Positions 35,290 to 46,898 are shown, counted from the first letter of the stretch. The stretch: 64,000 bases of DNA from Erythroxylum novogranatense (GCA_029891385.1 CM057230.1:36969402-37033401); one strand, 5' to 3'. Notes: generated from the letters alone by a model not told the origin. A program made the numbers and translations.

Positions 35290-35425
35290 TTTTGGGACTG
35301 GCCTTTAAAAGAGGAGGGTCGCGGCCTTTAAAAGGCTAGCCTCGAGGGCTGGCGACGACTTTTGTTGTGACTCTGGCCTTTTAAAGGCCAGTCTCGCGAG
35401 GGCCCCCAGTCGCCCTCGCGAGACT
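35290..35425. repeat. GC-rich nested hairpin block in AT-rich DNA
   Basis: Contains GGCCTTTAAAAGGC and GCCTTTTAAAGGCC (both self-complementary) and TCTCGCGAGGGC...GCCCTCGCGAGA, plus GGCTAGCCTCGAGGGCTGGC. It is about 60% GC between stretches under 20% GC. It lies between two foldback copies. Confidence 0.75.
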
Positions 35426-35587
35426 TTTTGTTATTATTAATTTTTTTATATTATTATAATGAATTTATTTTATGATCCTTATTAAAAGTAATATTATTAA
35501 TATGATGATGATTATTATTAGTATTATTATTATTATTAGCATTACAATTATAATTATTTTTATTGTTATTATTAATTTGTTATAATG

Positions 35588-35606
35588 ACTAAATTTACGA
35601 AGAATG

Positions 35607-35654
<48 letters not shown>

Positions 35655-35955
35655 GTGACAATAATAATACATTATTAATTTAATTATTAGTAATATTATT
35701 ATTGGAATTATTGTTATTATTGATTGAGACGGATTTTCTTGTATATAAGTTTTATTAACAAATGTAATATTATTATTAAAATATTTATTATTATTCATAA
35801 CATTATGAAATTCCTTTTTATTATAAAGTGTAATTCATTGTTATTATTATTAAATAAATTTCTTGTTGAATATTATTATTAAATTAATGCAGTATTTATA
35901 AAATTTATTATTGTTTTATTATCAATAAAATCCTTATTAATATTATTATTGTTAC

Positions 35956-36054
<99 letters not shown>

Positions 36055-36075
36055 CATTCTTAGTATATTTATTAA
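35588..36075. repeat. Foldback repeat with (ATA)n and (TTA)n arms, copy 2
   Basis: Same ends and interior as copy 1: ACGAAGAATGATAATAATAA at about 35600 and TTATCATTCTTAG at about 36062. TTA run 35958-36053. The interior word AACATTATGAAATTCCTTTT is shared with copy 1, with 36477-36495 and, inverted, with 41370-41390. Confidence 0.8.
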
Positions 36076-36650
36076 TTAATTTTTTATTTTAATTCTGTTA
36101 AATATTATTATTAAATTTATTAAATCGTATTTATTAAATATTATTATTATGAATATTATCAAATTCCTTATTAATATTAAATATTATTATTATTATTATT
36201 ATTATTATGTTATTGTTATTTTCATCATCATTATTATTATTATCATTAAAATGTTTGTTATTATTTATAACATATTGTTAAAATGTTATGATATTATTAT
36301 TATTGTTATCATTAAAATTTTGCTAAGAACCAAATTAAAAATAATCAGAAATTTTATGATAATATCATTAAGGAATAAATAATATCATTAAGGAATAAAT
36401 AATTTAATAATAACAAGAATAAGAGTATTATTAACAAATGTCATATTATTATTAAAATGTTGATTATTATTCATAACATTATGAAATTCCTTTTATTATA
36501 AAGTGTAATTCATTGTTATTATTATTAAATAAATTCTTTGTTAAATATTATTATTAATTTAATGCAGTATTTATAAAATTAATTAATTAATTAATTAATT
36601 AATTATTATTATTATTATTATTATTATTAATAAAAAATTCGTTAATGTAG
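36076..36650. repeat. Partial third copy of the AT-rich repeat interior
   Basis: Repeats interior words of the foldback family (AATGTTTGTTATTATTTATA, TTCCTTTTATTATAAAGTGT) followed by (TTAA)n and a short (TTA)n run at 36600-36628. No open reading frame beyond low-complexity isoleucine/tyrosine runs. Confidence 0.65.
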
Positions 36651-38250
36651 CAGCCAACATCTATTTTTTTTGTTGAACCAATGACAGTAAGTTACTTGTC
36701 AAAATCTTACTCCTTGGTTTTCTTTTCATCTTTCATTTTGAACCATTGATGTAAAATAAGCAAAGAAGGTGTGAAGAGCTAATTGGGAAAAAGCTAACAA
36801 CCACTTATCCGAAGCAATGAAATAGTAGCTGCTATTTTTCTACAAAACTTCATCTTCTATTTTTCACCTGATTTCATTTTTTTTCTTGTTATTACCATTG
36901 ATTCAGAGTTGTTGTGAGTGTGTGAATGGAAAGTGAGCTAAGTAGCGAGTTTCTTGAGTGGAAAAAGCATATTTGAAAGTGCAAAAATCCATTTCTGGAA
37001 CTTCTTAGTTTACATACATTCAGTGTTTACAAATACTGATTTTTTAATCTCTCAAACACTAAGTTACATACACTGCTACCACAACTTTCCATTTCAGAAA
37101 ATTGATTCAGCCTACAAAATGAATATGTTGCTCATCTTCAAAACCTTCATTCATTGACAGCCGCATTTTGAACCCGAAGTTGCTGCTGAAGAAGTGCAGA
37201 TTCGAGAGATTGAAGTTCTGGTTTTGTTGGAGCTCTTCAAGTTCAATTATTGTCTGAAGTTAGGAATTGTTCTTGGAGTTTGAGATCCATTTTCTAGCAT
37301 CGGTTGTAAGTACTTGGAAGGAGCTGTTGAAGTTAACTCATTCAGTGAACTCCAAAACCAGCTATCCATGAAGTGTTCATTTTCTGAAATTGAAGCTTGG
37401 AACTTGAAGCTGATGTTAAGTTCAAACTTTGCTGAAGTCCTTCCCTGTTTCAGCTCAACCATCCACACTTCCCTGTTTCAACTTAACCATCCACAGATCA
37501 GTTGCAGCTTAATTGTGAAGTTATGGTTCAATAAAAAAACATGTAGATGTCAGATAAGAAAAGCAAATTCAATATAAAACCCTATTAGAATGGAAACCCT
37601 AACCCAATCGAAAAGAAACCCAGTAGAAAAGAAGAGAGAAATAGGCAATTATATGGGAAAAAAATTGAAGCAGAAAGAAAGGAAGATTACCACATTGTGT
37701 GTTAGCAAAAACAGAAACTGATCTCTTCCACAACCAATTGATTTTCCAGGAGACCAAAAACCTGACATTGCAATCTGATTGTTTGTAACCATCTTAATTC
37801 TGCACAATACTAACTCAACAGTAAATGTAAGGCAAAATTGTCAAATATGATGAAGTGAAGAGGATGATATTCCCAATGAATTGTTTCCCTCCATTCACAT
37901 AATTATCTGACCCATGTAAGTATTATTTTCAACATCCAAATAAATAACTACGTTCATAATATCAAACATACTATCCCATTTAAATATTTGACAAATCACA
38001 GAATTATGATCTCAAAGAAATTAATCGGTAGCTGTCATTATGCATCATATGTGCGTGTAAGGCCTCATGTTTTTAATTGTCCGTAGACATACTTTGTCTA
38101 ATATATATTTGTTTGCTCATGATGTGTAGATGTTTAATATGTGTCTTAAAATTGTATATAATATCAGCTACTGTCCACACGAATTAAGCCTCGTTCAATG
38201 TTATGACAAATAACGACAGATTGGTATATGGTGCTTCGTACTTACATTAT
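36651..38250. other. Intergenic sequence without recognised gene
   Basis: Frames up to 87 codons (37314-37577) have no domain, and their opposite strand is equally open. A direct repeat of TTCCCTGTTTCA occurs at 37441 and 37471. It could contain untranslated sequence of the FAR1-like gene, but nothing shows it. Confidence 0.4.
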
Positions 38251-38258
38251 CATCAGAA

Positions 38259-39130
38259 TCATCTTGTACACACACAGAACGTTTTGCCACGGAGGCAACT
38301 ACGACAGTTGTCAATGGAAATACCAACTCCTAAATTGTTGACTTCTTCCAAATTTGCAACACCAAATGTCTGTTGTGCCTGTAAATCAATATGCATGTCA
38401 AATAATTCTAACAAAACAAAACATGTCATGCAATTGTAAAACATAGTTGACATTAAGACAAATATTTTCTTTAGTTTACCATAAGTAAATCAGTCATGCG
38501 CATAAAAGGTAGGATAACAACATTAACATGTTGTTGACTTCTTCCTATATCAGTTACCTGACACCATAAATGATTCAAAGTTTAATAACACATTACAGAC
38601 ATAAAATATTTGAAACAATATAAACAAATAGTTTGAGAAAGCATACCCAAGGAGTTGTTGCATAATGATGATGACTGTATAACATTGTTCACTTATCCAT
38701 ATGAATGCCTATTGCCTGCAATTCGTTCTTGTGATAACCAATTGGTTGATAAATAAAAGTTTACATTGATTCAAATTATTATACCAATAAGACATTTCTA
38801 GGAATTGAACCTAGGATTGCTGTGGCTCATCTTCGTGATTGAAAGCCAAACTTGTGAAATCCTTACAAATAGACATTGTCTGCTATTGGTTTTCCTCGTA
38901 ACGAATCAAAGCAAATTTAATTGAAAATAAATAGCACAACACATGCAAACTTTATCAATTACTCAATAACCAACATGATGTTGATGAAATATGGGAGATT
39001 TGCGGTTGGAGCTAATCTGAGTTTGTTGGGAATGATCTCCAGATTCCTGAATAAAGTTATTTAGGCAAAATTAACTTAAATTAATTAGTCCAAAAATTAT
39101 ATACATCATTGCAAGCCGATATCACCAAAA
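38259..39130 (-). other. Candidate 3' exons of the FAR1-like gene
   Basis: On minus, canonical AG/GT borders outline short blocks: 39046-38971 (76 nt), 38715-38647 (69 nt), 38557-38480 (78 nt, 26 codons starting VTDIGRSQQHVNVV) and a last block from 38378 (AQQTFGVANLEEVNNLG) to a stop at 38259. The last two join in phase. The first two do not keep phase with them and contain a stop, so either the model is wrong or the gene is decayed. Evidence is splice-site geometry only. Confidence 0.3.
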
Positions 39131-39137
39131 ATTTAAC

Positions 39138-40970
39138 CTGAGTATTGGACAGGGGGATGTCAAAAATTGCTGAAGTGTTGCAATTCTTCGCATTCTTCCT
39201 CTTTTTTGAACTCTTCTCTAGTCCACCCCTCAGTCGCTTACCTGATGTCGGCTTTGTCTTCATTTTTAGGCCTCTTATGTGATTCATGTTGGCAAAATTA
39301 CTTTCCGCTTCATTAAGCACATTCCTTTCATTCTTTGAGCGTGAGCGTTGGCTTAACTCATGATCTGTTGCAATTTGGTGCTCTTCATTAACCATTTCTT
39401 CACCTTCCAATTTCTCATCAACCATCTTCAATATGTTCAACAGATTATCTTTCAAAACTTTGTACGTATCTCTCCTCTCTGCTGCTCTTGTCACCAATCA
39501 CATGCTTAATGAATACAATTCTTTATACCTCATACTTGACAACATTTTGGAATCCATATAAGTCTCATTAACAGTTGACTCTATTTGTGTAATCGACCAA
39601 CTTTTGGCTTTCCTTGTCCATCTTTTCAAAATATACTTGCTTGGGATTGACCAAATATTCTTCAAGCTGTAAACCTTCAACACATGAGAGCATAAGATGC
39701 CAGCAAACTCAAACTTCCCACAACTATAATGAACTTCATCCTTACACGAATCATAGCTGACCATTTGAGAGTAGCTCTTCCCAGCAACACTAATCTTATA
39801 TTTCTCTACTGTTCCATCCTCACCGCTAAGACGAAAACTATAATCATGATAATGATTCCATTCATCCTGAAACCATTTAAATACTTCTGGCGTGTATACA
39901 ATAGATGCCTGCTTTAAAATTTGCACCGATGCTGACAATGTTGGATTGCTTACATTACTTCTAAAATCAGCTTTTAACTCCTCATATCGACGATCATCAA
40001 TAAGCCTCAGGAAGTGGTTAAAAAATTGTAATAAGTTATGCTAGTAACTGACATACCTTTTTATCATACTGTTCATGCTCTCACTTCGTTGCGTGGTCAT
40101 CATGTCTGCACAAAATATTTTCTGGCCATGAACCAAAGCCCATTTTTCCTTTATGCCATACAACCGTTTCAACCAGTCATTATCTCCAAGCTCATATGTT
40201 TCCAACATCTTTGTCCATGCAATGCAAAACTCTACTTCATCTTCATACTCATATATGCATGCGCTAAAATCCCTTGAAAATTCTTTATACTTTGAAAATA
40301 CACCACTCAAATGTATCGCAGCATTTTGATAAATGTGCCAAATACACAGTCGATGATGCGTAGTTGACCATCTTGACGCTAATGCCTTTGCAATTGCCGC
40401 ATCTTGATCCGTAAGAATTTTTGTAGACGTTTTCTCAGACATCTCTCTCTGAAATGTCTCGAACGACCACTCAAATGTAAGTGAAGTTTCATCATAGAGG
40501 AGTGCACCACCAAAAATTGTTGTTTGCTTATGATGGTTGACACCGATAAACAAAGCAAGTGGACGACCCTCACCATTCTTCTTGTAAGTAGTATCGAAGC
40601 AAACTACATCACCAAAGTAGTTGTAGTCGTTCCTCATTTTTCCGTCACACTAAAATATGTTAGTAATCAAGTCATCTTTGTCCACTTGAATGGCATGAAA
40701 GAAGTTTGGATCTTCCACCTGCATCTTATGTAAATATTCTAACAACTGACGTGTATCTCTCTTTTTCATGCATGTAGTTCGTTTAGACCATAAATAATTC
40801 GTGTAATCATCAGGAGTAAAGCCAACATTATCTCTACCACCTGCTTGTCTCACTAGAAGATCATGAGATGTTTTCGGCCGAATTCCGACATCATTAACCA
40901 TTTCAATTTGCAATGTTACAACTGACGATATCTTCCTGTGACTTCTATGCAAATGTGTTTTGTATTTTAA
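39138..40970 (-). pseudogene. FAR1-related / MULE-type transposase-derived gene, three in-frame stops
   Basis: FAR1/FHY3-related proteins are domesticated MULE transposases. One continuous minus frame runs from about 40970 to 39138. First comes the end of the FAR1 DNA-binding region and linker (MVNDVGIRPKTSHDLLVRQ, KKRDTRQLLEYLHKMQVEDP). The MULE DDE-like core follows (NYFGDVVCFDTTYKKN, LALFIGVNHHKQTTIFGGAL, ILTDQDAAIAKAL, RLCIWHIYQNA), then the SWIM zinc finger (VHYSCGKFEFAGILCSHVLKV) and a basic tail. Three in-frame stops break it: TAG 40652-40650, TAG 40043-40041 and TGA 39500-39498. No frameshifts are present. The N-terminus is lost where the AT-rich foldback family begins near 40970. Cell site for intact relatives: nucleus. 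Confidence 0.88.
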
Positions 40971-41191
40971 CAATATGTTATAAATAATAACAAAAGTTTT
41001 TAATGATAATAATAATAATGATGATGAAAATAACAATAACAGTAATAACAATAATAATATTTAATATTAATAAGGAATTTGATAATATTCATAATAATAA
41101 TATTTAATAAATACAACACAATAAATTTAATAATAATATTTAACGATAATTACAATAATAGAAAAAATTAATTAATAAATTTACAAAAATG

Positions 41192-41232
<41 letters not shown>

Positions 41233-41500
41233 GTGACAATAATAATATTAATAAATAATTTATTAATAATAATTATTATTATTAATTTTATAAATCTTGT
41301 GCATTAATTTAATAATAATATTTAACACTAAATTTACGAATCATAATAACAATGAAATACACTTTATAATAAAAGGAATTTCATAATGTTATGAATAATA
41401 ATAAACATTTTAATAATAATATTACATTTGTTAATAAAAACTAGTATAAAGTAAAATCTGCCTAAATCAATAATAATAATAATTCCAATAATAATATTAC
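40971..41500 (-). repeat. Foldback-family AT-rich repeat, inverted third locus
   Basis: Reverse complement of the repeat at 34310-36400: AAATGTTTGTTATTATTTATAA-type words, ATA run at 41190-41230, TTCATAATGTTATGAATAATA near 41370. It abuts and truncates the FAR1-like frame. Confidence 0.7.
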
Positions 41501-42250
41501 TAATAATTAAATATTACCGAATTATTAATCTTGTGCTAATTTTATATTCGTAATTATTACTCACCATTTAATTATTGTTAAGAATTATTACGGTTATTTA
41601 ATTATTCTTATTAATTTCACTATAAAAATTGGATTTCATGATTAAATCTCTACTTGGTATTGTTCTTATTATTAAAAAATATTTATTTATTACTGATATT
41701 AAATATGAAGATTAAATCCTGATTATTATTAATTTTGTTGTTGATAATAAGAAGGAAAAATTATATGCTTATTTTCTAATTCCTTATAATCAGTTTTAAT
41801 TTTAAATTATTTCAAAATTATTATTATAAATTATGTTATTATAAATAATAAAACCTTATCTTTCTTTAATCATTCTTATTATTTTAATTGTTTTCAAATA
41901 TGATAAGTGCTAATTTTATATTAGTTATAATTATTCACCATTATATTATTATTGAAAATTATTATGGTTATTTAATTATTCTTATTAATTTAATTATTTT
42001 AATAAATGATCAGTGTACATTCCTTATATTTATTAACCATTTTATTATTGTTAAACTTTATTATGGTTGTTTAATTATTCTTATTAATTTAATTGTTTAA
42101 CGTTTTGGTATTTAATAAATTTCAACTTATTTTGATATTTATTAATTTTCCACCAACTCTTATTCTTATTATTTATAAATTATAAGAATAAGAGTAAGTA
42201 GACAATTACAGTCTCTTAAAATAAGTAGAAAATTATTAAATATCTCAAAA
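41501..42250. repeat. AT-rich region with three copies of a 90-100 bp unit
   Basis: GTTATTTAATTATTCTTATTAATTT-like ends recur near 41595, 41968 and 42078, each preceded by a TATT...ACCATTTTATTATTGTTA stretch. Units start near 41529, 41908 and 42008. No coding signal. Confidence 0.55.
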
Positions 42251-43603
42251 GTTTTAACAAATGTTATTGTTATTGAAAGATTTTTCTGTGGTTGGCTATC
42301 TTTGTTTTTTTAGCTTAAAAACCGCGTTTGTGGATCCCTGTCCATGTATAATAAAACTGTCCAATTTTTAAAAGAAAACGAAGTCGTTTCTTATTGAACA
42401 GAATAAGACTTAGACAGAGGATCTAGACTCTATTTTAAGAGTATAATTCTAAAATGACTAGATTAATGTAAGGGCATAATTAGAATCATTAGGATAGGAA
42501 ACCTCATAACTCTGAAAATAAAAAAAGAAGGGTAAAGTCCGGCCTGACAAGGGCTTCAGGCACATTTCCTATAATTCCACAGTGGGAACCAAGTCATCAC
42601 ATTAGCCGAGTAATCATATTTCTGGAAAATTTCAAAGCTACCTTGCACCTGAGGTGTGCCAAATTAAATCCAACTCAAAGATAAAGGAAGACGGAGCCTT
42701 ATCATGACGTTGTGAATAACGTGATGGAAACCTAATCTACCCACTTGTAATAAGAGTGAAAAGTGGAAGTGCTTAGGTAAGCTCGCACGAATCGTTCAAT
42801 TCTGGGAATTCAGTTCCTAAAAGGAACCAAAATAGTAAAATATATAATTTTGAGCAGGTGAGCCGCAAATCACACAACTTATTAGTCAACGAATTCTAAC
42901 AAATGCTTTGCTTTTGCTGCCAAGTTTGACGACTCGCACAAGTCAGAACAGAACTGCCAACAAATAACCGAAACCTTCTTCCTCTCCCCAACCACTGCTT
43001 AATATTCTTTCCTCAGTTTATTGCATTAGCCAAGGTCTTGATAGACGGACCGACTGGGTGACTTGGTCAATACGATATTGTATAGTTTAATAACTAGTCC
43101 CTACCGAAGAGAATATGTTTATAATGCTAAAATATTCACAAAAGCATTTATCGACCTTAACAGAAATTTCCCACACATTTTATGATAATTTCTACGTGTG
43201 TAAATATAAAAAGCAAATTAATTGTGATAATGTAACTTAGAGATAATATTATAATGAGTGAAGTTTTAATGACCTTAACGGAAACAATAATTATAAACAT
43301 AAATAAAAGAATTTTAACTGTTTAAAATGAAAATATTATTTAAATAATCTTATGTGGTATTTAATTCCAATTCTACTTTCACTCCAAAATAACATTATTT
43401 TAAATTTATTTATATTCAAAAATAGGATTAGAATAGGTTAACTACACAAAGGATGGAATGCCTTTCATAGTCAAACGTCAAACCTCAAACTTTTCACAAT
43501 GATTGGGAAATTGAGAATTAAATACACTTGTCTGACTTTGTTTAGTTTAGAGTAGTTATAAATAATGATAGAGAAAAGTCGCATCACCTCTGCACAAATT
43601 AAA
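42251..43603. other. Upstream region of the formin gene
   Basis: No gene seen. At 42395-42430 it holds GAACAGAATAAGACTTAGACAGAGGATC, a deleted relative of one end of the MITE at 43604. The composition is less extreme than on the left, which suits a promoter-proximal region. Confidence 0.4.
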
Positions 43604-43766
43604 ATCTTCTATCTAATATTATGGTGTCTTATTGTATTCAATAAATTTTAGTCGTTTATTTATGTGAATCTTATGTGAATCCCGTGTGGACCCCCGTAAA
43701 TCTCACAAAATAAATAGTTGAGATTTCATGAAACAGAATAAGACAGAGTAATATTAGACAGAAGAT
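43604..43766. mobile_element. MITE-like foldback, 163 bp
   Basis: Ends are inverted: ATCTTCTATCTAATATTA on the left and, reverse complemented, ATCTTCTGTCTAATATTA on the right, with similarity for about 45 bp (TGTCTTATT, then TTCA..AAAT). Too short to code. No convincing target duplication. It lies about 205 bp upstream of the probable transcription start of the formin gene. Confidence 0.75.
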
Positions 43767-43939
43767 CTTGTTTCCTTTGCACATTCTAGACTGCAGAGAG
43801 CCAAGAATGGTAGTCTTATCGACTCCCAAAAAGGTAAACCATTCCATCTACCACCTAACCTCAATTTGGTGAGAAATTTTTGCTTAATGAAAATACTATT
43901 AGATTGCATTTATGTAAATGGAAAGGGTATTTTGGTTAA

Positions 43940-43945
43940 TATATA
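43940..43945 (+). promoter_or_regulatory. Candidate TATA box of the formin gene
   Basis: TATATA in GGTTAATATATAGGAGG, about 230 bp before the main start codon. A start about 30 bp downstream would fall at the beginning of the duplicated leader. Confidence 0.45.
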
Positions 43946-43970
43946 GGAGGAAAGAAAAGCCCCAGAACCT

Positions 43971-44192
43971 AAATGCAAACGACTAACTACTCTTTCCCTG
44001 AATTCTTGAGACAAAAGAATAGACAAAAGAAATTAAAGCTACACCAACCAGTTATGGCTGTCATGAAGAAGAAATGCAAACGACTAACAACTCTATGAGC
44101 CCGTCAAGTGACCAAAACCCCGAATACCTGAGACAAAAGGATAAAGGAAACAAAACGAAACCAACCAGTTATGGCTGTCATGAAGAAGAAGC
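43971..44192 (+). repeat. Tandem duplication of formin leader plus first codons
   Basis: Copy 1 is about 43971-44072 and copy 2 about 44073-44192. Both run from AATGCAAACGACTAAC through a stretch with GAGACAAAAG to ACCAACCAGTTATGGCTGTC and ATGAAGAAGAA. Copy 2 is 16 bp longer. The duplication includes the start codon and the first seven codons. Confidence 0.9.
44054..44098 (+). CDS. Upstream ORF, 14 codons, duplicate of the formin start
   Basis: ATG 44054 encodes MAVMKKK, the same first seven residues as the formin, then runs into copy 2 of the leader and stops at TGA 44096-44098. It starts 117 bp before the formin ATG in equal sequence context (ACCAGTTATGG). If transcription starts near 43975 it lies in the mRNA leader and could lower formin translation; that is inference. 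A second upstream ATG at 44074 opens a frame that overlaps the formin start out of phase. Confidence 0.6.
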   Translation: MAVMKKKCKRLTTL

Positions 44193-46898
44193 CATGCCTG
44201 CTTTGTCCATGTCTTCTTTTCTTCTTCTTCTTCTCCCTTCTTCCTTTCTCCTCTTCTCAATCTTTTTCCCCTCAAAATATTCAAACTTTCTACCCGTTTG
44301 CAAGTGGGACTCCTCCTCCAAAAAATCCATCATCAATACCACCACCTCTATTGACTTCACCGTCCACGCCACCATTGTTGGAGAATTCCTCGTCCTCTAA
44401 AAAAGCGGTTGTGAAGGCGGTGGCTGCGACCGCGACTAGCACTTTTGTTGCTGCCGCTTTGCTGTTTTTTTGGGTTCAAAGGTTTGTGATTATGCGGCGG
44501 AGAAGAAGAGAAAATGATAATGATTCTGGTGAAGGTCAGAGTCCGGTGGTTAATGACGAGTTTGCAAGAGTTGACGGGAATGTCAAGGGTTTGATCGTCG
44601 ATGAGAACGGACTGGACGTGCTTTACTGGAGAAAACTTGAAGGGGAATATAAGAAGAAGTGGATACGCGAGGGGGTATCAAATGAAGGTGAGGAAGAACA
44701 AGAAGAGGAAGAAATAACTCAAGGGAGGAAAGTGAGAAGAAAACCGGGGCCCTTACAAGAAATTCCTTTGCTTCGAGGAAAATCTTCAACTTCCCACAAG
44801 AAAGTTGTTCCTGAACTGGATTTTCAGGATAGAATTGGAGCCTCAGCTGGTGTTATACAATATGCAGGCCCTGGATATGTAATGAAGGCCATTGAAACAA
44901 GCAAAGATGTTAGTCAGCCGTCAAATCTTTCTGCCACACCACTTCCACCACCAACTCCAGTTCCCCCTCCTATCACAGCAAAGAAAAGTCAATCACCACC
45001 ACCGCAGCAACAATTATCAGTTTCAATGCCAGTTCCCAACAGACAAGATTATGGACCACCTCCACCTCCACCTCCTCCTCTTGTGCCAGCAAATAACCTT
45101 CAAACACCACCGCCACCGCCACCGCCAGTTCCCCCTTCTATCACACCAAAGAAAAGTCAAGCGCCACCACCACCGCAACAACTATCAGTTTCAATGCCAA
45201 TTCCCAACAGACAAGGTCATGGACCACCTCCACCTCCTCCTCCTCCTCTTGTGCCAGCGAATAACCTTCAAACACCGCCACCACCGCCACCTAAAGCGGG
45301 CAAGTTTCCTATGCCCTTAAAACCATCTCCAGGTCGTCAAGGGCCTGCAAATGATGGTGAACAAGGGGAGTCTTCAGCTGGGAATGGTCAGGTAAAGCTT
45401 AAGCCATTGCATTGGGACAAAGTGCAGAAGAATTCTGATCAGTCCATGGTGTGGGACAAAATTCAAGGAGGATCTTTTAGGTAATTGTAGTGAATCCTAG
45501 TTACAATTAGATGAATTCGTTTTCTTGTTCTATGGATTTCCTAGAGTCTGACAGCTTTGCAACAAATTTATGCTCAGGTTTAACGATGATCTTATGGAAG
45601 CCCTCTTTGGATATGTTGCCACCAACCGAAAATCCCCACGAAGAGAAAAAAACACAAGCCCTCCAGAGAATTCCAACTCAGCTTCACCCAAACAAATTGT
45701 TCTCCTTGATGCTAGAAAATCTCAGAATATAGCAATTGTCCTGAAATCTCTAGACATTTGTCGCAAAGAACTCATTGATGCATTGAATGATGGACAAGGT
45801 CTAGATCTAGATACTCTTGAAAAGCTTAATAAAGTTGCCCCGTCCAAAGAAGAGCAATCAGAAATCATGAAATTCCATGGCGACCACAGCAGACTAGCTG
45901 ATGCTGAGTCCTTCCTGTATCATCTTTTGAAAGCCATTCCATCAGCTTTTACTCGACTTGATGCCATGCTTTTCAGAGCAAATTATGAAACAGAGATTCT
46001 CCATTTCCAAGAATACTTACAAGTACTTGAATTAGGAAGCAAAGAGCTTCGAAATCGAGGACTCTTTACGAAACTTTTGGAAGCAATCCTCAAGGCTGGT
46101 AATCGGATGAATGCAGGAACTTCAAGAGGAAACGCCCACGCTTTCAAACTAACTTCTCTGCAAAAGTTGTCAGATGTTAAAAGCACTGATGGAAAGACTA
46201 CTTTGCTGCATTTTGTTGTTGAAGAAGTAGTTCGGTACGAGGGAAAGCGCTGTGTTGTCCACCGCAATCGCAGTTTGAGCAGAAACAATAGCCAAAGCAG
46301 CAACAGTGGCGTAGTATTGGAGAGACCTGAATCAAAGGAAGAGAGAGAAAAGGAATATATGATGCTAGGACTACCAGTGGTAGGAGGGCTTAGCTCTGTG
46401 TTCTCCAATGTAAAAAAAGCTGCCAATATAGACTACAATTCATTTGTTGGCACATGCTCATCTATTGCAACTCGAGCAACAGAAGTAAGGCTACTTGTAT
46501 CAGAATGTGCAACAAACGGGGGGGCAGGATTTGTAAGAGAAATGAAGGGTTTTCTTGAAGCAGCAGAACAAGAATTGAAAGCATTGAAAGAAGAACAGAA
46601 GAGGGTAATGGAAATTGTCAGAAAAACCTCAGATTACTATCAAGCAGGCAGTTCAAAAGATCAAGGAGGAAACCCACTTCAACTTTTTGTCATTATAAGA
46701 GATTTCCTAAACATGGTCGATCAAGTCTGTGTTGAACTAGCTAGAAACCTGCAAAAGAGGAAAACACCTTCATCAAGTTCTGGTTCCTTTCCAAAGTCAC
46801 CGGCAACCAGAGTACCAGTGAGATTCCCGAACTTGCCTGAACATTTCATGAAGGAAAAATACACTGGTAACTTTAGTGAATCGGATAGTGATCCCTGA
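44171..46898 (+). CDS. FH8-like: Group I (class Ie) formin, FH4/FH8-like, two exons
   Basis: Formins nucleate and elongate actin filaments; group I plant formins are anchored in the plasma membrane. Exons 44171-45480 and 45578-46898 encode 876 residues. A signal peptide spans residues 1-30 and a short proline/serine-rich outside part 31-78. One membrane helix lies at about 82-106, followed by RRRRR. At about 134-205 is VKGLIVDENGLDVLYWRKL, the GOE-type region typical of FH4/FH8, linked in that subgroup to microtubule binding. FH1 proline runs are at 256-376. FH2 spans about 408-829 (VKLKPLHWDKV, RKSQNIAIVLKSL, AGNRMNAGTSRGNAHAF, SDVKSTDGKTTLLHFVVEEV). It ends in an acidic FSESDSDP tail. Arabidopsis relatives are around 760 residues; the excess is partly an FH1 duplication. 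No stops or frameshifts, and it is the only intact host gene here. Confidence 0.96.
44948..45283 (+). repeat. In-frame 168-bp duplication in the formin FH1 region
   Basis: Two units of 56 codons, about 44948-45115 and 45116-45283, share VPP.IT.KKSQ, QQLSVSMP.PNRQ, eight prolines and LVPANNLQTPPPPPP. It doubles the number of profilin-binding proline runs between the membrane side and FH2. Confidence 0.9.
45481..45577 (+). other. Formin intron, 97 bp
   Basis: GTAATT at the 5' end, TTATGCTCAG at the 3' end. It splits an Arg codon (AG|G) between GGSF and FNDDLMEALFG at the start of FH2. Removal gives one continuous frame. Confidence 0.93.

Noticed and set aside
35595..36382. Tyrosine/isoleucine-rich open frames
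   Set aside because: They are translations of (TTA)n/(ATA)n microsatellite.
37314..37577. 87-codon frame upstream of the FAR1-like gene
   Set aside because: No domain, and the opposite strand has an equally open frame; no splice or codon support.
38795..38870. tRNA-like T arm (CTAGG TTCAATT CCTAG on minus)
   Set aside because: No matching acceptor, D or anticodon stems at the right distances; probably chance.
44093..44400. Frames on either strand overlapping formin exon 1
   Set aside because: Shadows of the proline- and lysine-rich formin codons. The 44074 plus frame is noted only as a possible overlapping upstream ORF.
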